From Dechloromonas sp. CZR5 (lineage in GTDB: Bacteria > Pseudomonadota > Gammaproteobacteria > Burkholderiales > Rhodocyclaceae): 64,000 nucleotides of DNA. How positions within the stretch are numbered: position 1 is the stretch's first letter; every line of letters begins with the position of its first letter. The stretch is taken from NCBI RefSeq assembly GCF_008711155.1, contig NZ_VUYQ01000009.1, positions 55,294-119,293 of the forward strand, read 5' to 3'. The position numbers were made by a program, and so were the translations under genes. This document shows positions 9,179 to 18,324 of this stretch, piece by piece. The notes under the pieces are model-generated. The model saw only the letters and a program-made list of their open reading frames with translations. It did no database searches and was not told the origin of the DNA.

Positions 9179-11098
9179 ATGAGTGACTTTAGCGGAATGG
9201 AAGACCTGCTGCAGGATTTCCTGCAAGAGGCGAGCGATTTGTTGTCCGACGTTGACAACAAACTTGTCGATCTCGAAAAGATGCCGGATGACCGCGGGCT
9301 TCTCAACGACATTTTCCGTGGATTCCATACCGTCAAGGGCGGCGCTGGATTCCTGAACGCCACCGAACTGGTGACGCTCTGCCATTTGACGGAAAATCTC
9401 TTCGATCGCTTGCGCAATGGTGAGCTGGAGCTGACGCCCGAGTTGATGGACGTCATCATGGCGGCAACCAAGGGCGTTCGCGAGATGTTCGGCGAATTGG
9501 GGCAGATGGTACAGCCGCAACCGGCCGATCCCGACGTCCTGGCCGCCTTGCAGGGGGCCCTGTCTGGCGAACAGCCGGTGGCAGCTCCGGCGGCGGATAC
9601 TGCTCCGGCCGCGCACGAAGTCGCACCGGAGCCATCCGCGACTAGTGGGGAGCCCGACTGGAGCCTGCTCCATGCTGCCGTCGCTGGGCAGCCGGCAACG
9701 CAGGCACCGGTGAGCGAATTGATTACCAAGGCGGAAGCGGCTGCCGGTGGCATTGCCGTGACGCCGGCAGCCGGCATGCCTGCTCAGGCCTCCGGCCAGC
9801 AGGCGCCGGCTTCTCCTTACGGACGTCGGGCAACCGATCGCCCGGGAGCGCAGCCCGTCAATGCAAGGCGCGCGGAAGAGCGCGTCCGCGAGAATACCAT
9901 TCGTGTCGATACATCCCGACTCGACCAAGTGCTGAACCTGTCCGGTGAAATTGGCCTGACCAAGAACCGCCTGACCAGTTTGCGCGCCGATATCCTGGCC
10001 GGCAAGAACGATTCCGAAACGTTGCATGCCCTTGATCAGGCGGTCAGTCAGCTCGACTTGCTGGTTTCCGATCTGCAGAACTCGGTCATGAAAACCCGAA
10101 TGCAGCCGATCGGTCGCCTGTTCCAGAAATATCCGCGTATCGCCCGCGATCTGGCGCGGCAACTGGGTAAGGATGTGGAACTGGTACTGGCAGGCGAGGA
10201 AACCGAGGTCGATAAAACCATGATCGAGGATTTGGCGGATCCGCTGATCCACCTGATTCGTAATGCAGTCGATCACGGCGTTGAAATGCCGGCCGAGCGC
10301 CAGGCGGCCGGCAAGCCCGCAAAGAGTCTGGTACGCCTGGAGGCGCGCCAGGAGGGTGATCACATCGTCCTGATCATCGCCGATGACGGTAAGGGGATGA
10401 GTGCCGAGCGGATTCGTGCCAAGGCTATCGAGAAGGGGCTGATTTCCGAGGAAGAGGCGAATACGCTGGATGAGCGTCAGAGCCTGAACCTGATTTTCCT
10501 GCCCGGATTCTCGACCAAGACCCAGATTTCCGATGTGTCCGGGCGTGGCGTGGGCATGGATGTGGTCAAGACCAACATTCAGAAGCTCAATGGCTCGATC
10601 GAAATTCGCTCCGAGCCGGGCAAGGGATCCGTATTCATGATCTCCCTGCCGCTGACGCTGGCCATCCTGCCGGTATTGCTGGTGCTTCTGGGTGATCAGC
10701 CGTTTGCACTGCCGCTGTCGCTGGTTCGCGAAATCCTGCCGATCGAGCAGAGCCGCATCCAGGAGGTGGGCGGCAAGGAAACGCTGGTGGTGCGCGGCGA
10801 AGTCTTGCCCGTCATTACACTCTCCCGCCTGCTCGGTTGGCCGCGAGAGCACTACCCGGAGTACGGGGTGTTCATGCAGACGGCAGAGCGAAGCTTCATC
10901 CTGGGAGTCGACAGTTTTGCCGGGCGCGACGATGCGGTGATCAAGTCGCTCGAGGACTTCCGTCCCAAGGGCGTTGCCGGGGTAACGACCCTGTCCAACG
11001 GTCAGATCGTGCTGATTCTGGATATGAAGGAGTTGCTGACCGATATCGGGCAGCATGTTGATATCGGGTCGGCGGTAAGGGCGCTCGACTTCGCCTGA
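9179..11098 (+). CDS. cheA: Chemotaxis histidine kinase CheA without a recognisable P2 domain
   Basis: Central chemotaxis kinase phosphorylating CheY, CheB and CheV. The 639 residues run: Hpt domain (about 1-105, His50 in FHTVKGGAGFL), an Ala/Pro-rich linker (about 108-235), dimerisation domain (about 238-300), HATPase with the N box HLIRNAVDHG and G boxes DDGKGM and GRGVGMDVV, then a CheW-like P5 domain. The linker is low complexity and does not look like the folded CheY-binding P2. GGAGGGG precedes ATG 9179. Last gene of the che operon. Confidence 0.96.
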   Translation: MSDFSGMEDLLQDFLQEASDLLSDVDNKLVDLEKMPDDRGLLNDIFRGFHTVKGGAGFLNATELVTLCHLTENLFDRLRNGELELTPELMDVIMAATKGVREMFGELGQMVQPQPADPDVLAALQGALSGEQPVAAPAADTAPAAHEVAPEPSATSGEPDWSLLHAAVAGQPATQAPVSELITKAEAAAGGIAVTPAAGMPAQASGQQAPASPYGRRATDRPGAQPVNARRAEERVRENTIRVDTSRLDQVLNLSGEIGLTKNRLTSLRADILAGKNDSETLHALDQAVSQLDLLVSDLQNSVMKTRMQPIGRLFQKYPRIARDLARQLGKDVELVLAGEETEVDKTMIEDLADPLIHLIRNAVDHGVEMPAERQAAGKPAKSLVRLEARQEGDHIVLIIADDGKGMSAERIRAKAIEKGLISEEEANTLDERQSLNLIFLPGFSTKTQISDVSGRGVGMDVVKTNIQKLNGSIEIRSEPGKGSVFMISLPLTLAILPVLLVLLGDQPFALPLSLVREILPIEQSRIQEVGGKETLVVRGEVLPVITLSRLLGWPREHYPEYGVFMQTAERSFILGVDSFAGRDDAVIKSLEDFRPKGVAGVTTLSNGQIVLILDMKELLTDIGQHVDIGSAVRALDFA

Positions 11099-11122
11099 TT
11101 CCCGTTCCAAGTCAACGAGTTG

Positions 11123-11152
11123 AGAGAGGGCTGCGGCCCTCTCTTTCTTTTT
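11123..11152 (+). terminator. Intrinsic terminator after cheA
   Basis: Nine-base-pair stem AGAGAGGGC/GCCCTCTCT with loop TGCG, followed at once by TTCTTTTT. It is placed 25 bases after the cheA stop and closes the chemotaxis operon. Confidence 0.9.
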
Positions 11153-11223
11153 GGATGTTTACTCTGATGTCATGGGCTTGCGTCTGGCATCTGAGAAACA
11201 ATCTAAAAAAAGTGGTGTACCTA

Positions 11224-11251
11224 TTTAATTTTTCTCGTTTTTTCCTATAAT
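11224..11251 (+). promoter_or_regulatory. Probable promoter of the flhB-flhA-flhF operon
   Basis: A perfect -10 box TATAAT lies at 11246-11251, 26 bases before the flhB start, in an AT-rich stretch. The -35 region (TTTAAT at 11224-11229, 16-base gap) is weak. No sigma54 GG/GC pair with correct spacing was found in this gap. Confidence 0.45.
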
Positions 11252-11277
11252 AGCCGCAACACCAACTAGACACGGCT

Positions 11278-12411
11278 ATGGCGGAAGATAGCGACCTCGA
11301 GAAAACCGAAGAGCCTACAGGCAGGCGAATCGAGCAGGCCCGCGAGCAGGGTCAGGTCCCCCATTCCCGTGAACTTGGTACTTTTCTGGTCCTCGCCGTC
11401 GCTGCGGCAACTATCTGGATGATGGGCGGCTGGTTTGCGCAGCGCGCCATGGCCATCATGCGGAAGGGCTTCGTCATCGATTCTCAGGTCATGCGCGAGC
11501 CGAATCTGATGCTTCCGCGGCTGGCCGATATTTCCAGCGATGCACTGTTCGTGTTTTCCCCCTTGTTGGCCCTGCTCCTGGTGGCTGCCATCCTGCCGCC
11601 GTTTTTCCTGAACGCCTGGGTGTTTTCGCCCAAGGCGCTGGTGCCGGATTTGAAACGCCTGAATCCCTTGAGCGGTTTTGGACGCATGTTTTCCTGGTCC
11701 AGCCTGATGGAGTTGCTCAAGGCGGTACTCAAGGCGGTGCTGGTGGGGGGCGTGGCAGCCCTGTTGATTTGGAAGGAGCGGGAAGAGTTGTTCGGCTTGC
11801 TCGGTGAATCGCTGGAGGCGGGGCTGGCGCATGCCGGCCATATGATCGCGTTCTCGTTCCTGATCCTGGTAGCCACTCTGGTGCTGGTTGTTGCTGCCGA
11901 CGTTCCGTTTCAGCTTTGGCAATATTTTGACAAGCTGAAAATGACCAAGGAAGAGGTCAAGCAGGAAATGAAGGAAATGATGGGTGACCCGCACGTCAAG
12001 GGTCGCATCCGCAGCCTTCAGATGCAGGCTGCACGCAGGCGGATGATGGCCGCCGTGCCGACAGCGAATGTGGTGGTCACCAACCCGACGCATTACGCCG
12101 TGGCGCTTTCGTACAAGGCGGGGATGGCTGCGCCCAAGGTGGTTGCCAAGGGCGTTGGCGCGGTCGCCTTGAAGATACGCGAGGTGGCTTCCGAAAATGC
12201 GGTACCGATCCTGGAGGCGCCCCCATTGGCACGGGCGCTCCACAAACACACCGAGATCGACGCCGAAATCCCCTCCGCCCTGTACAACGCAGTCGCGGAG
12301 GTTCTTGCTTATATCTACCAGTTGGCCAACTGGCGTCAGGCGGGGGGTACCTATCCGGTGCCGCCGCGTGACCTGCCGGTGCCGCCGAACCTTGTCCCGG
12401 AGGCGAGCTAA
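11278..12411 (+). CDS. flhB: Flagellar export apparatus protein FlhB
   Basis: Inner-membrane export gate component and substrate-specificity switch. The 377 residues have the N-terminal EKTEEPTGRRIEQAREQGQ signature, four membrane segments in the first 210 residues, and a cytoplasmic domain with the self-cleavage site NPTH at 269-272 (same position as in E. coli). No strong ribosome site precedes ATG 11278. flhA starts directly after its stop. Confidence 0.97.
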   Translation: MAEDSDLEKTEEPTGRRIEQAREQGQVPHSRELGTFLVLAVAAATIWMMGGWFAQRAMAIMRKGFVIDSQVMREPNLMLPRLADISSDALFVFSPLLALLLVAAILPPFFLNAWVFSPKALVPDLKRLNPLSGFGRMFSWSSLMELLKAVLKAVLVGGVAALLIWKEREELFGLLGESLEAGLAHAGHMIAFSFLILVATLVLVVAADVPFQLWQYFDKLKMTKEEVKQEMKEMMGDPHVKGRIRSLQMQAARRRMMAAVPTANVVVTNPTHYAVALSYKAGMAAPKVVAKGVGAVALKIREVASENAVPILEAPPLARALHKHTEIDAEIPSALYNAVAEVLAYIYQLANWRQAGGTYPVPPRDLPVPPNLVPEAS

Positions 12412-14496
12412 ATGGCAGCCTCGTCGATGAGCATGCAGAACCTGCTGGGGCGTCTAAATTTGACCCAGGTAGCAGCGCCGGTTCTGATCCTGATGATCCT
12501 GGCAATGATGGTGTTGCCGCTGCCGGCGTTCGTGCTGGATGTGTTCTTCACCTTCAATATCGCAATCTCGGTGCTTGTCCTGCTGGTTGCCGTCAATACC
12601 CAGAAAACGCTTGATTTCTCGGTTTTCCCGACGGTTCTGCTGGTGACAACCCTGTTGCGCCTGTCACTGAACGTCGCTTCGACCCGGATCGTGATGCTCG
12701 AGGGGCATAACGGCCCCGATGCCGCCGGCAAGGTGATCGAGGCATTCGGCCATTTCCTGGTCGGAGGCAATTTTGCCGTCGGTATCATGGTCTTCCTGAT
12801 CCTGGTGGTCATCAATTTTGTCGTGATCACCAAGGGTGCCGGTCGGGTTGCCGAAGTCTCCGCGCGTTTCACGCTCGATGCGATGCCGGGCAAGCAAATG
12901 GCCATCGATGCCGATCTCAACGCCGGCCTGATCGGCGAGGAGGAGGCACGCAAACGCCGGACCGACATTTCCCGCGAGTCCGAATTCTTCGGTTCAATGG
13001 ACGGTGCGTCGAAGTTCGTGCGCGGCGACGCGGTCGCCGGCATCATCATCATGCTGCTCAACGTGGTCGGCGGTTTGATCGTCGGTGTCCTGCAGCACAA
13101 CATGGAGCTCGCCCAGGCAGCCAAGAACTATACCCTGCTGACGATCGGTGACGGCCTGGTGGCACAGATCCCGGGGCTAATCATTTCCATCGCCGCAGGT
13201 ATGGTGGTTACTCGCGTCTCCGACGATCGCGATGTCGGCCAGCAGGTCGTGAGCCAGATGTTCCGCAATGCCAAGGTGATTGCGATCACCGCCGCCATCG
13301 TCGGTTTCCTGGGCCTCATTCCGGGAATGCCCAATCTGGTCTTCCTGCTCCTTGCTGCCGTTCTTGGCTGGCTCTCCTGGACCATGATGCAGCGTGAGAA
13401 GCGTATCGTCGAAACCCCCATGCAAGTCGCTCCGGCCCCGGTGCAGGAAGCACTCGAGGCAAGTTGGGCCGACGTGGCGCCGCTCGATGTGCTCGGCCTG
13501 GAAGTCGGTTACCGCCTGATTCCGCTGGTCGACAAGTCACAGGACGGCGAACTGTTGCGCCGTATCCGCGGCATCCGCAAGAAATTTGCCCAGGAAGTCG
13601 GTTTCCTCGTTTCGCCGGTCCATATCCGCGACAACCTGGAGCTGAAACCGAATACTTACCGCATCCTGCTCAAGGGCGTGGAGATTGGCCAGGGCGAGGC
13701 CTATACAGGCCAGTATCTGGCGATCAATCCGGGGCGCGTTGCCGGAACATTGAATGGCGTCAGCACCAAGGATCCGGCCTTTGGCCTCCCGGCTACGTGG
13801 ATCGATGCGGCGCAGCGCGATCAGGCGCAGGCGTATGGCTATACCGTTGTCGATGCGTCGACGGTCGTCGCCACACACCTGAATCACCTCATCCTGACGC
13901 ACGCGGCCGAGCTGCTGGGGCGCCAGGAAGTGCAGCAATTGCTCGATCATCTGGCCAAGGAAATGCCCAAGCTGGTCGAGGATCTGGTACCCAAGATCCT
14001 GCCGCTCGGAACCTTGCAGAAAGTCCTGCAAGGCATGCTCGAGGAAGGTGTCCATATCCGCGACATGCGGACCATCATCGAAACCGTCGCCGACCATGCG
14101 ACGCGGACCCAGAATGCGGACGATCTCACCATCCAGGTGCGTACCGCGCTGGGCCGTGCCATCGTCCAGCAGCTTTTCCCGGGCACCGGCGAAATGCAGG
14201 TCATGTCGCTGGACCCGACGCTCGAACGCCTGCTCACCCAGGCTGTCGCCGGCGGTTCGGAGAACACCAGTTTCGAGCCGGGCCTGGCGGATACCCTGAT
14301 CCGCGAGACGGCCGCCGCCGCCGGGCGCCAGGAAAGCCTGGGCTTGCCCGCTGTATTGCTGGTTCCGGGAAGTCTGCGCCTGCTGCTCTCCAGGTTCCTG
14401 CGCCGCACCATTCCTCAACTCAAGGTGCTTTCGCACAATGAAGTGCCTGAAGCCCGAATTATCAAGGTGACCTCGATCATCGGAGGTAGAACATGA
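12412..14496 (+). CDS. flhA: Flagellar export gate protein FlhA
   Basis: Large export-gate protein of 694 residues. The N-terminal half is membrane-embedded with the conserved FHIPEP-family segment (TKGAGRVAEVSARFTLDA and PGKQMAIDADLNAGLI). The cytoplasmic C-terminal half binds chaperone-substrate complexes. The ATG abuts the flhB stop (TAAATG), and the end overlaps flhF by four bases. Confidence 0.97.
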   Translation: MAASSMSMQNLLGRLNLTQVAAPVLILMILAMMVLPLPAFVLDVFFTFNIAISVLVLLVAVNTQKTLDFSVFPTVLLVTTLLRLSLNVASTRIVMLEGHNGPDAAGKVIEAFGHFLVGGNFAVGIMVFLILVVINFVVITKGAGRVAEVSARFTLDAMPGKQMAIDADLNAGLIGEEEARKRRTDISRESEFFGSMDGASKFVRGDAVAGIIIMLLNVVGGLIVGVLQHNMELAQAAKNYTLLTIGDGLVAQIPGLIISIAAGMVVTRVSDDRDVGQQVVSQMFRNAKVIAITAAIVGFLGLIPGMPNLVFLLLAAVLGWLSWTMMQREKRIVETPMQVAPAPVQEALEASWADVAPLDVLGLEVGYRLIPLVDKSQDGELLRRIRGIRKKFAQEVGFLVSPVHIRDNLELKPNTYRILLKGVEIGQGEAYTGQYLAINPGRVAGTLNGVSTKDPAFGLPATWIDAAQRDQAQAYGYTVVDASTVVATHLNHLILTHAAELLGRQEVQQLLDHLAKEMPKLVEDLVPKILPLGTLQKVLQGMLEEGVHIRDMRTIIETVADHATRTQNADDLTIQVRTALGRAIVQQLFPGTGEMQVMSLDPTLERLLTQAVAGGSENTSFEPGLADTLIRETAAAAGRQESLGLPAVLLVPGSLRLLLSRFLRRTIPQLKVLSHNEVPEARIIKVTSIIGGRT

Positions 14497-15956
14497 ACGT
14501 CAGAAAATTCATCGCCGCCAACGCAAGGGATGCCTTGAGGAAGGTCAAGGAGACCTTGGGCAACGACGCCATCATCCTTTCCAACCGGGGCGTCCCCGGT
14601 GGCGTGGAGATCATGGCTGTCGCAGCCCGGGACATGGCCATGATCGTGCCGACGCCGGTTGCCGACAGCGCCCCGGTACAACAACGTCCGCAGCCCAGGA
14701 TCGATGCCGAGGATGACTACCGGGTCGTGCTCAATTCGGCTCGCGCCCGGATTTCGCAGCCGACACCACCGGTGGCGGTGCCCTCGGCGCCGCAACAGGT
14801 GACCCGGCCGACGGCGAATCATGCTTTCCTCGCCAAGCCGGCCGCAACGGTTAATGCCGGTATTCCCAAGACCGGCGCGTTGCGTAATCTGGAAATGACT
14901 CGCCCATCACAGCCGCCCGTACAGCCCCGCCAGGCACCAGCCGCCGCACCCGCCGCGGCTGCGATCCCGCAACCGGCTGCCGCGCCACGCCGGGCTGAGG
15001 CGGAGGTCGTGCCGATGGAGGTCATGGAGGAAATCCGTTCCTTGCGCAAGATCGTCGAGCAGCATCTGGCCGGCTTTGCCTGGGGCGAGGTAGCGCGTTC
15101 GGAGCCGGTGAAGACCGACATCCTTCGCCAGATGCTCGATGCCGGCTTCTCGCCGCAGTTCGCCCGCGATCTGTTGTCCGACCTGCCGGTGGACATGAGC
15201 GCCGTCGAAGCCATGGCCTGGGTCAAGGGCGCTGCCGATCGCTCGCTGATGACGCTGGGCAACGAAAACGACATTGTCGACCGGGGCGGTGTCTACGCAC
15301 TGGTCGGGCCAACCGGCGTTGGCAAGACCACGACGACAGCCAAGCTGGCCGCGCGCTGCGTGCTGCGCCATGGGCCGAGCAAGGTGGCGCTGGTGACGAC
15401 CGACGGCTACCGGATCGGTGCGCACGAGCAACTGCGTATCTATGGGCGCATCCTGGGGGTGTCCGTGCATCTGGTCAAGGATGCGACGGAGCTTCGCCAG
15501 ACGCTCAACGAGTTGCAGCACAAGCACATGGTGTTGATCGACACCATGGGTATGAGCCAGAAGGACAAGCTGGTCCCCGAATTGACCGACATGTTGGCGG
15601 GATGCGATGTTCAGCGGGTCCTGCTGCTCAATTCGACCGCGCGCGGCGATACCCTGGACGACGTGGTACGCGCCTACGCCGGCGATTCGCTGGCCGGTTG
15701 CATCCTGACCAAGATCGACGAAGCAGCCAGTCTTGCCACGGCGCTCGATGTCATCATGCGCCACAGCCTCAAGCTGCTCTATGTGTCGAACGGGCAGCGT
15801 GTGCCGGAAGATATCCATCTTCCGAATCGCAGCTACCTGCTGCATCGTGCCTTTAAGGACGTGCCGGAAGCTTCTCCGCACAAGTATGACGGGATCGAGC
15901 CGGCCATGATGATGGCCAATGCCGGCATGGTTGCGGCTGGAGGGCGTCGTGGCTGA
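14493..15956 (+). CDS. flhF: Flagellar SRP-type GTPase FlhF
   Basis: GTPase that places the flagellum, typically at the pole. It has 487 residues: N-terminal basic region (MNVRKFIAANARDALRKV), a Pro/Ala-rich middle of about 120 residues, then the SRP GTPase with P-loop GPTGVGKT (272-279), DTMG in place of DTAG, and TKID for guanine recognition. It is expressed with flhA (ATGA overlap) and with the FlhG-like gene (8-base overlap), as in polar flagellates. Confidence 0.95.
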   Translation: MNVRKFIAANARDALRKVKETLGNDAIILSNRGVPGGVEIMAVAARDMAMIVPTPVADSAPVQQRPQPRIDAEDDYRVVLNSARARISQPTPPVAVPSAPQQVTRPTANHAFLAKPAATVNAGIPKTGALRNLEMTRPSQPPVQPRQAPAAAPAAAAIPQPAAAPRRAEAEVVPMEVMEEIRSLRKIVEQHLAGFAWGEVARSEPVKTDILRQMLDAGFSPQFARDLLSDLPVDMSAVEAMAWVKGAADRSLMTLGNENDIVDRGGVYALVGPTGVGKTTTTAKLAARCVLRHGPSKVALVTTDGYRIGAHEQLRIYGRILGVSVHLVKDATELRQTLNELQHKHMVLIDTMGMSQKDKLVPELTDMLAGCDVQRVLLLNSTARGDTLDDVVRAYAGDSLAGCILTKIDEAASLATALDVIMRHSLKLLYVSNGQRVPEDIHLPNRSYLLHRAFKDVPEASPHKYDGIEPAMMMANAGMVAAGGRRG

Positions 15957-16839
15957 CTTTCGCGTCGACCAGGCTGCCGGCCTGCGTCGTCTTCTCGGGG
16001 GCGGGCAGCAGCTTCAGGTTGTCACCTTCGTCGCTGGTTGCGAAGGCGTCGGGCGCAGTGTTGCCGTCGCCAATATCGGCGTGGCCTTGGCTCGCCTTGG
16101 CAAGGAAGTCCTGATCATCGACGAGCATGCGCCGGGTGACGACATTGCTTCCACCTTTGGTCTGGTCGCGCGCAGCGACCTGCTTAATGTGGTGCAGCGC
16201 GAATTGCCCTTGTCGCAAGTCTTGCTGCAGCCGATGCACGGTCTTCGCGTCTTGCCGGCGGCCCGCGCAGTGAAGAAGCTGGGGCGCCTCTCCCTGCATC
16301 AGCAGCAAACCCTGCTCGATGCCATGTCGGGCCTTGATCGGCCGGTCGATGTGATTCTGGTCGATGCCAGCATGGCGCATCCACATGGCTTTTCTCCATT
16401 TGGCATAGCAGCCCAGGAGGCGGTCGTCGTCCTCTCCGGAAGCAGCGCCTCCATCACTGAGGCCTATTCGCTGATCAAGAAGGTGAGCCATGCTTTTTCA
16501 CGGAAGCATTTCCGCATTCTGGTGAACAAGGTGCGCAGCCAGCCCGATGCACGCTCGATTTACGAGAATATCGCGCAGGTCGCCGCTCAGCGGGGCATTG
16601 CCCGTCTGGACTACGCCGGCGCGGTTCCGCTTGACGAATCCCTGCGCCTGGCTGCCCAGTTGTGTCGTCCGGTGCTGGTGCAGGCGCCGGATTCAGCCTC
16701 GGCCGCCGCATTTCGCGATATCGCCTCGGACATGCTGTATTGGCAGCGCAGCGAAAGCGAAGCCGGCGGAGTCGAACAGTTCATGCAGCAACTGCTACAC
16801 TTGAGCCAACGCATAACTCCCAACGTATTACGAGCCTGA
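15949..16839 (+). CDS. flhG: FlhG/FleN-type MinD-like protein with degenerate Walker A
   Basis: By position (flhF-flhG-fliA) and MinD/ParA-like fold this is the regulator of flagellar number. The 296 residues start at a GTG at 15949 preceded by CTGGAGGG; an in-frame ATG at 15919 lies inside flhF and before the fold. The deviant Walker A, normally GKGGVGKT, reads AGCEGVGRS (29-37), so both the signature lysine and the P-loop lysine are absent. The switch region is DASMAHPHG rather than DxxAG. ATP hydrolysis may be lost; the assignment rests largely on context. Confidence 0.85.
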   Translation: MADFRVDQAAGLRRLLGGGQQLQVVTFVAGCEGVGRSVAVANIGVALARLGKEVLIIDEHAPGDDIASTFGLVARSDLLNVVQRELPLSQVLLQPMHGLRVLPAARAVKKLGRLSLHQQQTLLDAMSGLDRPVDVILVDASMAHPHGFSPFGIAAQEAVVVLSGSSASITEAYSLIKKVSHAFSRKHFRILVNKVRSQPDARSIYENIAQVAAQRGIARLDYAGAVPLDESLRLAAQLCRPVLVQAPDSASAAAFRDIASDMLYWQRSESEAGGVEQFMQQLLHLSQRITPNVLRA

Positions 16840-17591
16840 TGTATACCGCTGCAGGGCAGCCAGACAGGGAACAGCTGGTTCAGCGCTTTGTGCCGCTGGT
16901 GAAGCGTGTCGCCTATCATTTGATGGCACGCTTGCCGCCCAGCGTTCAGTTCGATGATCTGGTCCAGAACGGGATGATCGGGCTGCTGGACGCCATTGAC
17001 CGCTACCAGGAGGGTTTCGGGGCGCAATTCGAAACCTATGCCACGCAGCGCGTGCGGGGGGCCATGCTTGACGGCCTGCGGGAAAACGACTGGTTGCCCC
17101 GGAACCTCCGGCGGGAATTGCGGCGCATCGAAACAGCGATGAATCAACTCGAGCATGAGCACGGGCGAGCGCCCTCGGAGCGCGAACTGGCCGAGGCACT
17201 GGGTCTTTCGTTGGCCGATTATCAAAAAACGCTGCACGATGCGCGCGGCCACCAACTCGTCTATTTCGAAGATTTCTCGGGTGAGGATGACGACGACTTC
17301 CTGGAGCGTCACTTCACCGACAATAATGCCGATCCGGCTGCAATACTCGAGGATCAGGGCATGAAGGCGTTGTTGGTGTCTGCCATCGGCGATCTGCCTG
17401 AGCGCGAGAAGCTGATGATGGCGCTTTACTACGAGCAGGATCTCAATCTCCGGGAAATCGGCGAGGTCATGGGGGTCAGCGAATCGCGCGTCTGTCAGCT
17501 GCACAGCCAGGCGATCGCCAGGTTGCGTACCCGGATGACTGGTGAGGTGCCAAAGGCAGTCAAGCGACGCAAGGAGCGCGTGGGTGGATAA
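16839..17591 (+). CDS. fliA: Flagellar sigma factor 28 (FliA)
   Basis: Alternative sigma factor for late flagellar genes, inhibited by FlgM. The 250 residues include region 2 (LVKRVAYHLMARLP, GMIGLLDAIDRY, YATQRVRGAMLDGLR), region 3 and region 4 (LREIGEVMGVSESRVCQLHS). The start is ATG 16839, overlapping the flhG stop (TGATG); the frame is open further upstream but without homology. Three sigma28-type promoters in this window (before flgM, flgK and fliC) are its likely targets. Confidence 0.97.
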   Translation: MYTAAGQPDREQLVQRFVPLVKRVAYHLMARLPPSVQFDDLVQNGMIGLLDAIDRYQEGFGAQFETYATQRVRGAMLDGLRENDWLPRNLRRELRRIETAMNQLEHEHGRAPSERELAEALGLSLADYQKTLHDARGHQLVYFEDFSGEDDDDFLERHFTDNNADPAAILEDQGMKALLVSAIGDLPEREKLMMALYYEQDLNLREIGEVMGVSESRVCQLHSQAIARLRTRMTGEVPKAVKRRKERVGG

Positions 17592-18324
17592 GATCAGCCT
17601 GGCCGGCCTGGCCATCGGGTTGTTTGCCATCATTGGCGGCCAATATCTTGAGGGTGGGCATGTTGGCTCTCTGGTCCAGCCGACCGCACTTTTGATCGTC
17701 CTCGGCGGTACGCTGGGCGCCGTGCTGCTGCAGAGTCCCATTCATGTTTTCAGGCGCGGCATGAAGATGGTGAAATGGGTCTGGGTTCCCCCGGTGATCG
17801 AGCAGAAGCGCCTCATCGAGCAGATTCTGATGTGGAGCCAGCTCTCGCGTCGCGAAGGCTTGTTGGCGCTGGAAAACCAAATGCCGCGCGTCAAGGACGA
17901 ATTCACGAAGCGCGGCCTGCAGCTTTTGGTCGATGGTGCGGACCCCGAGCGTATCCGCGAGTTGCTCGAGGTCGAGATCGACACCTACGAAGACGAATTG
18001 CGGCAATCTGCCAAGATTTGGGAGTCGGCTGGCGGCTACTCGCCGACCATCGGCATTCTCGGGGCGGTGATGGGGCTGATCCACGTGATGGAAAATCTGT
18101 CCGATCCCACCAAGCTCGGGGCCGGGATCGCGGTTGCCTTTGTCGCCACGATCTATGGCGTCGGCCTGGCCAACCTGGTTTATCTGCCGATTGCCGGGAA
18201 GCTGAAATACTACATTGGCCGCATGGTGGCGACCCGTGAAATGCTGGTCGATGGACTGGTCGGGATCGCGGTGGGTGACACCCCGCGCATCATCGAAGGT
18301 CGTCTCAAGGGTTATCTCCACTGA
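17584..18324 (+). CDS. motA: Flagellar stator protein MotA (MotC type)
   Basis: Ion-channel subunit of the stator, with four membrane segments in 246 residues. It shows the short MotA/TolQ/ExbB form (MDKISLAGLAIGLF, IGILGAVMGLIHVMENL, VATIYGVGLANLVYLPIAGKL). GTG 17584 overlaps the fliA end by eight bases. The order fliA-motA-motB and the short length resemble the motCD pair of pseudomonads. Whether it uses protons or sodium cannot be settled from the sequence. Confidence 0.93.
   Translation: MDKISLAGLAIGLFAIIGGQYLEGGHVGSLVQPTALLIVLGGTLGAVLLQSPIHVFRRGMKMVKWVWVPPVIEQKRLIEQILMWSQLSRREGLLALENQMPRVKDEFTKRGLQLLVDGADPERIRELLEVEIDTYEDELRQSAKIWESAGGYSPTIGILGAVMGLIHVMENLSDPTKLGAGIAVAFVATIYGVGLANLVYLPIAGKLKYYIGRMVATREMLVDGLVGIAVGDTPRIIEGRLKGYLH

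Noticed and set aside
8882..11110. 742-codon open frame on the minus strand
   Set aside because: Antisense to cheA with no homology or start signal; a shadow of the real gene.
11155..11277. Sigma54 promoter before flhB
   Set aside because: The only TGGCA there lacks GC at the right spacing; a TATAAT box fits better.
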